Assembly: GCA_035646535.1 (NCBI GenBank)
Contig: DASRPD010000013.1
Span: 1-6,049 of the forward strand
Length of the DNA: 6,049 nucleotides
Direction of reading: 5' to 3'
Origin: DASRPD01 sp035646535
GTDB lineage: Bacteria > Actinomycetota > Acidimicrobiia > IMCC26256 > JANYLB01
Shown here piece after piece: positions 1-4,870 of this stretch. Within the stretch, counting starts at the first letter, position 1. Every line of letters begins with the position of its first letter. The notes under the pieces are model-generated. The model had not been told where the DNA came from. It searched no databases and was given only the letters and a program-made list of their open reading frames with translations. The position numbers were made by a program, and so were the translations under genes.

Positions 1-336
1 CGACACCGGCTTCGCCAACGCGGTGCGCGGCCGCATCCGGCTCTGGCGCGTGAGCACGGCCTCCATCGCTTCGGGGATCCCGTGGCCGCGCACGTTCGGC
101 GCCCACCACGCGATCAGGCTGACCGCCAGCCCCCCGAGCAATGCCGCGACCACCAGCCACGGGCTCGGCGGGAGATCGGCGAGCGACGGAATCGACCAGC
201 CGAACCGATGGAACAACGCGAGGTTCGTCACCAGACCGATGAGACGCAGCAGGACCCATGCCGCGCCGCCCGACGCGAGGCCGATCAGAACGGCCAGCAG
301 CATCAGAAAGCTGAGTCGGCGGAGCGCGGGCTTCAC
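1..336 (-). CDS. CLC-family chloride channel or anion/proton antiporter, N-terminal part (cut by window start)
   Basis: The N-terminal 112 residues of a CLC membrane protein, reading leftward off the window. A short basic N-terminus is followed by a hydrophobic helix (about residues 11-36) and a second one (about 60-79). Next comes RGHGIPEAMEAV (83-94), the position of the first CLC selectivity motif (GSGIP in E. coli ClC), and then the R-x-R-x-A-L-x-K-P stretch that leads to the next helix. The family moves chloride or other anions through a homodimeric membrane protein, often in exchange for protons. The usual Ser of the motif is His here. The later GREGP motif, gating Glu and any CBS domains lie outside the window, so channel, antiporter and anion preference cannot be told. 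GTG at 336 is the only start after the in-frame stop at 358-356. There is no Shine-Dalgarno, so the mRNA may be leaderless. It is divergent from the MarR gene, which may regulate it. Confidence 0.85.
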   Translation of the reverse strand, partial: MKPALRRLSFLMLLAVLIGLASGGAAWVLLRLIGLVTNLALFHRFGWSIPSLADLPPSPWLVVAALLGGLAVSLIAWWAPNVRGHGIPEAMEAVLTRQSRMRPRTALAKPVS

Positions 337-347
337 GCTGGGAGTTC

Positions 348-362
348 TATCGTGTTACGATA
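348..362. promoter_or_regulatory. Perfect 15-base dyad between clc and marR genes, likely operator
   Basis: TATCGT-GTT-ACGATA is a perfect inverted repeat with 6-base arms and a 3-base spacer. It lies in the 31-base gap between two divergent genes. The right arm overlaps a rightward -10 box, TACGAT (356-361), placed 6 bases before the marR GTG. The left arm adjoins a weaker leftward candidate, TAGAAC (349-344). MarR dimers bind palindromes of about this size and commonly repress their own divergent promoters, so binding by the adjacent MarR is the simplest inference. Confidence 0.6.
356..361 (+). promoter_or_regulatory. Putative -10 box of the marR gene, leaderless arrangement
   Basis: TACGAT fits the TAnnnT consensus and ends 6 bases before the GTG at 368, which puts transcription start at or next to the start codon. 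No Shine-Dalgarno and no clear -35 box is visible. The box is inside the operator dyad, so a bound repressor would block it. Confidence 0.45.
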
Positions 363-367
363 CTTCC

Positions 368-784
368 GTGCCAATCGCCCTCGCGGACGAGGACTACCAG
401 CACCTCCTCGCGTTCCGCACCGGCCTCCGCCGCTATCTCCATTGGGCCGAGGAGCGTGCCGCCGAGGCCGGGATCACGCCGGCCCAGCACCAGCTCCTCC
501 TCGCGGCGCGCGGCCGCGCCGAGCCCGGTGATCCGACCGTGAGCGATCTCGCGGCCGAGCTGCTCCTACGCCATCACAGCGTCGTCGAGCTCGTCGACCG
601 AGCCGTTACCGCCGGGTTGGTGCGCCGCCGCCAGGACCGCGACGACCACCGTGTCGTGCGCGTCGCTCTCACCGCGCGAGGCACCCACCGCCTCCGGCTG
701 CTCGCCGGACAGCACCTCGAGGAGCTCGCCCGCATCGCCCCGAGCATGCAGCCCACCTGGGAGGGGATGGGGGCGCCCGGCTGA
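368..784 (+). CDS. MarR-family winged-helix transcriptional regulator
   Basis: A 138-residue protein, normal size for MarR. The N-terminal helix (about 5-33) would form part of the dimer interface. The winged helix-turn-helix spans about 36-106. TVSDLAAELLL (57-67) is the first helix of the motif and RHHSVVELVDRAVTAGLV (68-85) the recognition helix. DRDDHRVVRVALTARG (90-105) is the wing, matching the family hallmark D-x-R/H-x-x-x-V-x-L-T-x-x-G. A C-terminal helix follows and then a short Pro/Gly-rich tail. Members are dimeric repressors or antirepressors, often relieved by phenolic ligands or oxidation; no Cys is present, so thiol sensing is unlikely. The frame stays open far upstream, but that part overlaps the CLC gene on the other strand and looks non-coding. 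GTG 368 was chosen for its -10 spacing and because homology begins there. Likely targets are itself and the divergent CLC gene. Confidence 0.88.
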   Translation: MPIALADEDYQHLLAFRTGLRRYLHWAEERAAEAGITPAQHQLLLAARGRAEPGDPTVSDLAAELLLRHHSVVELVDRAVTAGLVRRRQDRDDHRVVRVALTARGTHRLRLLAGQHLEELARIAPSMQPTWEGMGAPG

Positions 785-800
785 TCCAGCCCACCTCCCC

Positions 801-860
801 ACCCGCCAGGTTTGGTCACTCGACGCGCACGATGAGCGCCCAGTGACCGAACCCGCCAGG
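801..860. repeat. Hairpin plus 10-base direct repeat upstream of hisH
   Basis: The arms 809-820 and 842-853 pair over 12 positions (one would be a U-G pair in RNA). Inside the 21-base loop GCGC (825-828) can pair with GCGC (836-839). ACCCGCCAGG occurs exactly twice, at 801-810 and 851-860, 50 bases apart, each copy overlapping a foot of the hairpin. No T-run follows, so it is not a textbook terminator. It could end marR transcription or be a regulator site or RNA element upstream of hisH. Confidence 0.5.
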
Positions 861-896
861 GTCGGGAACTGGGGCGAGGGTGCGGCGGGGCTTGGT

Positions 897-902
897 TACC
901 CT
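897..902 (+). promoter_or_regulatory. Putative -10 box of the hisHF cassette
   Basis: TACCCT matches TAnnnT and is followed by 8 bases and the ATG at 911, so the transcript may be leaderless. GGGAG at 904-908 is only 2 bases from the ATG, too close to serve as a normal Shine-Dalgarno. No convincing -35 box is seen. Confidence 0.4.
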
Positions 903-910
903 CGGGAGCG

Positions 911-1543
911 ATGATCACCGTGGTCGACTACCGAGCAGGGAACGCGCCCAGCGTGATGTACGCGCTCGAGCACCTGGGCCTCCCCTGCCGCCTGGCGGGA
1001 CGGCCGGACGAGATCACCACCGCCGAGCGGCTCATCCTGCCGGGCGTGGGCGCGGCGCGCGCCACCCTCGACTCGCTGCGCGAGTCGAACCTCGTCGAGC
1101 CGCTCACCGAGCGGGTCGGAGGCGCCGGTATACCGTTCCTCGGCATCTGCATCGGCCTGCAGGTGCTGTTCGACCACAGCGAGGAAGGCGACGTCGACGG
1201 CCTGGGCTGGATCCCGGGCGTCGTGCGTCGCTTCCCGGACACCCTGCGGGTCCCCCAGATCGGTTGGAACGAGGTACGCCCCCGACGCGCCCACGCGCTG
1301 TGGCAGGGCCTGCCGGACGCGGCGCACTGCTACTTCGTCAACTCGTTCTACGCCGTACCCGCGTCACCCGACGCGGTGATCGCCACCACGGAGTACGGCG
1401 TGCAACTGTGCTCGGTCACCGGGCGGGACAACATCGTCGCCACGCAGTTCCACGCCGAGAAGAGCGGCCGGCTCGGTCTCCAGATGCTCACGAACTTCGC
1501 CGCATGGGACGGTCGATCCGGTGCAGGGCCGGCGGCATGCTGA
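911..1543 (+). CDS. hisH: HisH-type glutamine amidotransferase (imidazole glycerol phosphate synthase glutaminase subunit)
   Basis: A 210-residue class I glutamine amidotransferase, the usual HisH length. It shows D-Y-x-x-G-N at 6-11, the oxyanion-hole loop LPGVGA (43-48), the nucleophile elbow GICIGLQ (78-84) with Cys80, the HisH-specific VPQIGWN (114-120), YFVNSFY (141-147), and FHAEKSG (180-186) with the catalytic His181 and Glu183. The triad is therefore complete. HisH hydrolyses glutamine and channels ammonia to HisF, which makes imidazole glycerol phosphate and AICAR from PRFAR in histidine synthesis. Small departures from typical HisH are Asn144 where His is usual (HSY) and Ala182 where Pro is usual (FHPEKS). 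The gene precedes hisF directly and overlaps it by 7 bases (ATGCTGA), so the two are translationally coupled. No other his gene lies nearby, so it may be a paralogue of a canonical hisH elsewhere. Confidence 0.85.
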   Translation: MITVVDYRAGNAPSVMYALEHLGLPCRLAGRPDEITTAERLILPGVGAARATLDSLRESNLVEPLTERVGGAGIPFLGICIGLQVLFDHSEEGDVDGLGWIPGVVRRFPDTLRVPQIGWNEVRPRRAHALWQGLPDAAHCYFVNSFYAVPASPDAVIATTEYGVQLCSVTGRDNIVATQFHAEKSGRLGLQMLTNFAAWDGRSGAGPAAC

Positions 1544-2334
1544 CCAAACGGATCATCGCCTGCTTCGACGTCGTCGCCGGTCGGGTCACCAAGGCCCAAC
1601 AGTTCCAGGACAACATCGACGTCGCTCCCGCCGACGAGCTCGCGACCCGCCTGTACGACGATCAGATCGACGAGATCATCTTCTACGACATCACCGCCAG
1701 CACGGAACGGCGCAAGATCGACCTGGACACTGTGCGCGCCGTCGCCCGCCGGGTGTTCGTGCCCTTCACCGTCGGTGGGGGCATCCGTTCCGTCGAGGAC
1801 ATGTTCGAGGTCCTGAAGGCGGGCGCGGAGAAGATCAGCGTCGACTCGATGGCGGTACGCAACCCCGAGATCATCCGCGAGGGCTCGGAGGCGTTCGGCC
1901 GCCAGTGCATCGTCCTGTCGACCCAGGTGAAACGGGTCGGGGCCGGCCCGGCGATCCCGAGCGGCTACGAGGTCTTCATCGACGGAGCGCGCACCGCCAC
2001 CGGGATGGACGCGATCGAGTGGGTGCAACGGGGCGAGGCGCTCGGCGCAGGCGAGATCTGTGTGAACAGCATCGACTGCGACGGCACCGCGGCCGGTTAC
2101 GACCTCGACATCACCCGCGCGGTGGCCGATGCGGTCAATGTCCCGGTGATCGCATCAGGCGGGGCCGGGACCGTCGACCACATCGCCGACGGGCTCACCA
2201 CCGGGGGTGCCTCCGCCGCCATCATCAGCTCGATTCTGTACTCGCCCCGCCTGGAGCGGAACCTCGGCGTCGCCGAGATCAAAGCCGGTCTGGCCGAGCG
2301 CGGCATTGCCACCCGCCCGTTCATCGAGACCTGA
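1537..2334 (+). CDS. hisF: HisF-like cyclase subunit of imidazole glycerol phosphate synthase, with Gln130 in place of catalytic Asp
   Basis: A 265-residue (beta-alpha)8 barrel, slightly longer than typical HisF (about 250-260). It starts MLTKRIIACFDV, with Asp11 and Lys19 in the positions of T. maritima HisF. FYDITAS (49-55), FTVGGGI (77-83), KISVDSMAV (99-107), NSIDCDGT (177-184) and VIASGGAG (204-211) are the barrel loops; the two Gly-rich loops bind the phosphates of PRFAR. In canonical HisF strand 5 ends with I-D-A-K-R-V, whose Asp130 is the second catalytic residue. Here the same stretch is T-Q-V-K-R-V, so residue 130 is Gln (codon 1924-1926). A few extra residues (about 135-142) follow it. 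The ATG lies inside the end of hisH, preceded only by a weak AGGG. The frame stays open upstream but there it overlaps hisH. It may be a normal IGP synthase, a variant clade, or a paralogue with another substrate; the family call is firm, the exact reaction is not. Confidence 0.83.
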   Translation: MLTKRIIACFDVVAGRVTKAQQFQDNIDVAPADELATRLYDDQIDEIIFYDITASTERRKIDLDTVRAVARRVFVPFTVGGGIRSVEDMFEVLKAGAEKISVDSMAVRNPEIIREGSEAFGRQCIVLSTQVKRVGAGPAIPSGYEVFIDGARTATGMDAIEWVQRGEALGAGEICVNSIDCDGTAAGYDLDITRAVADAVNVPVIASGGAGTVDHIADGLTTGGASAAIISSILYSPRLERNLGVAEIKAGLAERGIATRPFIET

Positions 2335-2405
2335 CCGACCTGACCGGGCCGACCCGTCAGGGGCCGACGCGGCCCGGCCCGGTCGGGTCGGCCCGGTCAG
2401 GTCGG
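2335..2405. terminator. Bidirectional terminator-like 22-bp inverted repeat between convergent hisF and rsfS
   Basis: Bases 2335-2356 and 2384-2405 are perfect reverse complements over 22 positions, nearly all G-C. The 27-base loop can form a further small stem (2361-2365 with 2371-2375). The left arm begins right after the hisF stop and the right arm contains the rsfS stop (2399-2397). There is no T-run on either side. The position between convergent genes argues for shared termination or protection of both 3' ends. Confidence 0.65.
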
Positions 2406-2825
2406 GGCGGCGGCCGAGGCGGCCGGCTCCGCGCTCCAATCCAAGCGAGGCGCGTCGGCCCAGAGGCGCTCGAGGTCGAAGTACTCGCGGGTCTCGTCGA
2501 GGAACACGTGCACGACCACGTCGCCGTAGTCGAGCAGCACCCACGACGCGCCGGCGAGACCCTCGACGCTGACAGGGCCAATCCCCGCGAGCTCCTTGAG
2601 CTGCGCTTCGACCTCGTCACAGATCGTCCTGACCTGGCGCGTGTTCGGTGCGCTCGTGATCACGAACCACTCGGTGATGGCGATGATGTCGCCGACCTCG
2701 AGGACGACGGTGTTCGTTCCGAGCTTCGCGTCGGCCGCTCGGGCCGCGCCGATGGCTCGATGGGCTGCGTCCGTGGTACCTCCAGGCGTGGGGTGGGAGT
2801 CAGAACTCAGGACAGTCTGCCCCAA
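2397..2825 (-). CDS. rsfS: Ribosome silencing factor RsfS (Iojap family)
   Basis: The domain runs from about residue 20 to 130 of the 142-residue model. It shows the family pattern AARAADAKLGTNTVVLEVGD, ITEWFVITSAPNTRQV, VEGLAGASWVLLDYGDVVVH, and then R-E-Y-F-D-L-E-R-L-W-A-D. RsfS binds ribosomal protein uL14 on the large subunit and blocks subunit joining in starvation or stationary phase. The C-terminal Ala/Pro tail is unconserved in look and runs into the terminator stem. It is the last gene of the nadD operon, a common actinobacterial order. The start is uncertain. TTG 2825 is the nearest upstream ATG/GTG/TTG in frame; it overlaps the end of the preceding gene by 26 bases and has no Shine-Dalgarno. 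A good GGAGG (2783-2779) lies 4 bases before an in-frame ACG (2774) that would give the N-terminus best fitting the family. Confidence 0.9.
   Translation of the reverse strand: MGQTVLSSDSHPTPGGTTDAAHRAIGAARAADAKLGTNTVVLEVGDIIAITEWFVITSAPNTRQVRTICDEVEAQLKELAGIGPVSVEGLAGASWVLLDYGDVVVHVFLDETREYFDLERLWADAPRLDWSAEPAASAAAPT
2779..2783 (-). promoter_or_regulatory. Shine-Dalgarno GGAGG that points to a non-standard rsfS start
   Basis: On the minus strand GGAGG is followed by TACC and then the in-frame ACG at 2774-2772, after which the RsfS domain begins almost at once. No ATG, GTG or TTG exists in any frame within the following 80 or so bases. This is either a chance purine run or the true ribosome site for an ACG start. 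Confidence 0.4.
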
Positions 2826-4179
2826 TGATGATCGTGACGTCGACGATGCCGATCGGCTCGCCGGCGCGCGCCAGGCGCCCGCAGCCGATTGCGTCGAGCA
2901 GCGATTCGGCCGCCGCCCGATCGGAGTCGCGGTAGTACACGACCTGGGTCTCGTCGACGCCGAAACCGGGGACGTTGTTGGTGAGCGTGACGTTCCCACC
3001 GGCGGGGATCACGATCGCGGAGACCCGCTGCGCGCTGCCAACGGTCCCCGTCCCGTTCAGCACCTCCACTCGGGGACGTACACCGTCTTCGCCGAGCAAA
3101 GCCTCGGGGAAGGCTGCCCGCGTGTAGTCGGCGAGATCGGTGGACCGAACCTCGAACCGCTCGCCGCTCGGCGTGGCCAACGAATCGACCGGCAGCGTGG
3201 CGATCCGGGTCGTCGTCGTCGCGGCATCCACGAGCGCAGCGAGCTCGGGTCGCACCGCGAGGGTGGCTTCGGCGGCCGCGGGGTCCGCGAGGCTCGCCAG
3301 CCACCCTCCGAGGACCGACTGAACGGTGACGAGGTCATCGAGCTCTCCACCGTCACCGGTCGCGGTGAGCACCGACGCGGCGTCGGCGGCGGACAGCGAC
3401 TGGTCGCCGGCGGGGATGATCACCTCACCGTCGGGCCGGATCGCCTGGATCTCGCTGCGCACGGTCACCGTGATCGGCGCGGCGGGTTCCAGCGCGGCGG
3501 TGAGCGCGGCGTCGTCGAGCGTGGCGGTGGTGCCCAGCCCGACGCCGACCAGGTTCTCGATCGTGATGGGCAACAGGTCCGGCCCCGCGAGCACCGCGAC
3601 CTCGGCCAACGGCTGGCGGCCGAGCGACGGGACCTCGGCGAGCGTCGCCGCCGGCACCATCAGCACCGACGAGCCGTCCGGGGCTTGATCGGCGCCCACG
3701 ACGAGCAGCAGATCGGATCGACCATCGGCGGTTCGGTGTTCGAACAGCAGGGTCGCGGGGGCGAGCGAGGACGCGCCCACCCCAGATGGAGGGGCGGCCG
3801 CGGACGGCGCGGTCGAATCGGTGTCGGCCCGCCTGACCGCCTGACCGATGACGACCGTGGCGAACACGAGCACCGCGAGCGTCGGGATCACCACGAGGAT
3901 CCGGCGTCGGCGTTCGGCCCGGCGGCGGCGCTCGCGGCGAGTGAGCACCTGTACCCCGCCCGAGCCGGCGCCGGAAGGATCCTGCGACGGTGCCGTCGGT
4001 TCGTCGACGGCTCCGCCGTCTCGGCTCACCGTCGAACCCGGTTTGAGGCGACGGCGTATCCCCGCCGCCTCACGGTCCCGCTCGCGGCGCTCCCGGCGCG
4101 TCAACCCGGCCGCGCCAAGCCTCGCTCCGAGCTGAGCCCTCTCGTTCTCGAACAGCGTCCCGCTGGAGCCCCGATCCAT
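2800..4179 (-). CDS. Membrane-anchored protein with degenerate LCP-like region and LytR C-terminal domain
   Basis: A 459-residue protein. The basic cytoplasmic N-terminus (1-93) carries two LTRRERR segments (26-32 and 79-85) and a Pro/Ser/Gly-rich linker. One transmembrane helix lies at about 94-115, and the rest would be extracytoplasmic. Residues about 140-245 resemble a LytR-CpsA-Psr domain: GRSD at 153-156, a GPDLLPITIENLVGV stretch at 199-213, and VPAATLAEVP where active LCP enzymes have a P-R-D-T/S-x-x-x-I-P motif. That catalytic Arg/Asp pair is Ala177-Ala178, so transfer of glycopolymers to peptidoglycan is not expected. Residues 369-456 (VEVLNGTG, then GVDETQVVYY and IIIGAD near the end) fit the LytR_C domain. 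ATG 4179 shares its A with the nadD stop (TGATG), which fixes the start; GTG 4182 is a close alternative. Likely a cell-envelope structural or scaffold protein; its function is unknown. Confidence 0.75.
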   Translation of the reverse strand: MDRGSSGTLFENERAQLGARLGAAGLTRRERRERDREAAGIRRRLKPGSTVSRDGGAVDEPTAPSQDPSGAGSGGVQVLTRRERRRRAERRRRILVVIPTLAVLVFATVVIGQAVRRADTDSTAPSAAAPPSGVGASSLAPATLLFEHRTADGRSDLLLVVGADQAPDGSSVLMVPAATLAEVPSLGRQPLAEVAVLAGPDLLPITIENLVGVGLGTTATLDDAALTAALEPAAPITVTVRSEIQAIRPDGEVIIPAGDQSLSAADAASVLTATGDGGELDDLVTVQSVLGGWLASLADPAAAEATLAVRPELAALVDAATTTTRIATLPVDSLATPSGERFEVRSTDLADYTRAAFPEALLGEDGVRPRVEVLNGTGTVGSAQRVSAIVIPAGGNVTLTNNVPGFGVDETQVVYYRDSDRAAAESLLDAIGCGRLARAGEPIGIVDVTIIIGADCPEF

Positions 4180-4772
4180 CACGAGCGAGTGTAGAGACCC
4201 CGGCGGCGAATGGCCCGGACCACGGCCGAGGGCACCAGTCCGTCGATCGGCCGGTCCGCCGCGACCCGGGCCCGGATCTCGCTCGACGAGATATCGAGGC
4301 GGGGGATCCGCACATGCTCGGTCCGCCAACCCGGTCCCGGAGGTTCGACCCCGACCTCGCCCGCCCGTTCGACGGCCACGACCGTCGCCAGGGCTTTCGT
4401 ATCCTCGAGGCGACGCCAGGTCGCCATGTTCTTGACCGCGTCGGCACCAAGGATCAGAAAGAGCGATCGTCCCGGGCGCGCCAGCCGTTCCAAGGTGTCG
4501 GCAGTGACCGACGGCCGGCCGGCGTCGAGCTCGACCGGGCTGGCTTCGAGTCCGTCGATATCGGATACCGCCTCCTCGACGAGCGCGAACCGAACATCCA
4601 CCGCGGCGACGAGGGATCCTCGCTTCTGCCACGGGTCGCCCGCGACCACGAACAGGACCCGATCGAGCCCGAGGGCGGCGCGAACATCAGTCGCGGCCAC
4701 GAGGTGAGCGTTGTGCACCGGATCGAATGATCCGCCGAGGACGCCGATCCGCTCGGAGGGCCATTCCGGCAT
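4179..4772 (-). CDS. nadD: Nicotinate-nucleotide adenylyltransferase NadD
   Basis: A 197-residue nucleotidyltransferase of normal NadD length. It transfers AMP from ATP to nicotinate mononucleotide, giving deamido-NAD, an essential cytoplasmic step of NAD synthesis. The N-terminal GVLGGSFDPVHNAH (10-23) holds the H-x-x-H signature (His20, His23) of the alpha/beta-phosphodiesterase superfamily. AGDPWQK (44-50) is the Actinobacteria-style substrate loop. FLILGADAVKNMATW (105-119) covers the strand and helix after the active site. ISSSEIRARV (161-170) is the C-terminal ATP-binding ISSTxIR motif, ending with LVP and a final LYTRS. The motif is HNAH where HxGH is more usual. ATG 4772 was preferred over an in-frame ATG at 4823 because homology begins just after it and a -10 box lies between the two. 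It is the first gene of the operon with the LytR_C protein and rsfS. Confidence 0.93.
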   Translation of the reverse strand: MPEWPSERIGVLGGSFDPVHNAHLVAATDVRAALGLDRVLFVVAGDPWQKRGSLVAAVDVRFALVEEAVSDIDGLEASPVELDAGRPSVTADTLERLARPGRSLFLILGADAVKNMATWRRLEDTKALATVVAVERAGEVGVEPPGPGWRTEHVRIPRLDISSSEIRARVAADRPIDGLVPSAVVRAIRRRGLYTRS

Positions 4773-4778
4773 GGGGCG

Positions 4779-4784
4779 AGTGTA
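4779..4784 (-). promoter_or_regulatory. Putative -10 box of the nadD operon
   Basis: TACACT on the minus strand fits TAnnnT and stands 6 bases before the ATG at 4772, so the transcript would be leaderless or nearly so. No Shine-Dalgarno precedes the ATG and no clear -35 box is seen. Confidence 0.5.
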
Positions 4785-4849
4785 CGAGCACCGCGCCGGG
4801 TCGCCGCGCGATCCGGCGTTCATACCGGCGAAACACTCCCGCCATGAAC

Positions 4850-4870
4850 CGGCCGTTACCGTGACGGCCG
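4850..4870. promoter_or_regulatory. Inverted repeat enclosing the putative -10 box of the ACT-domain gene
   Basis: CGGCCGT (4850-4856) and ACGGCCG (4864-4870) are perfect reverse complements separated by 7 bases. The spacer contains most of a rightward -10 candidate, TACCGT (4857-4862), placed 7 bases before GTG 4870. The dyad therefore covers the promoter core and the first base of the start codon, a good place for a repressor. It lies in the divergent nadD/ACT gap of 97 bases, which holds nothing else I can name apart from the nadD -10. Confidence 0.4.

Noticed and set aside
23..367. Upstream extension of the marR frame to an ATG at 23
   Set aside because: It overlaps the CLC gene on the opposite strand, has no MarR-like content, and would bury the divergent promoter region.
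880..1536. Upstream extension of the hisF frame that could suggest a fused larger protein
   Set aside because: The extension is Arg/Pro-rich, lies over hisH in another frame, and HisF homology begins exactly at the ATG 1537.
2596..4194. Long rightward open frame of about 530 codons opposite the LytR_C gene and rsfS
   Set aside because: Its product is Arg/Gly/His-rich with no domain. It is the GC-driven antisense shadow of genes with clear motifs on the other strand.
4182..4632. Upstream extension of the LytR_C protein frame into nadD
   Set aside because: The extra residues are a low-complexity Arg/Gly/Pro shadow of nadD; the TGATG junction gives the natural start.
4813..4830. CCGGCG repeated 12 bases apart in the nadD/ACT gap
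   Set aside because: A six-base GC repeat is expected by chance in this composition and has no clear relation to either promoter.
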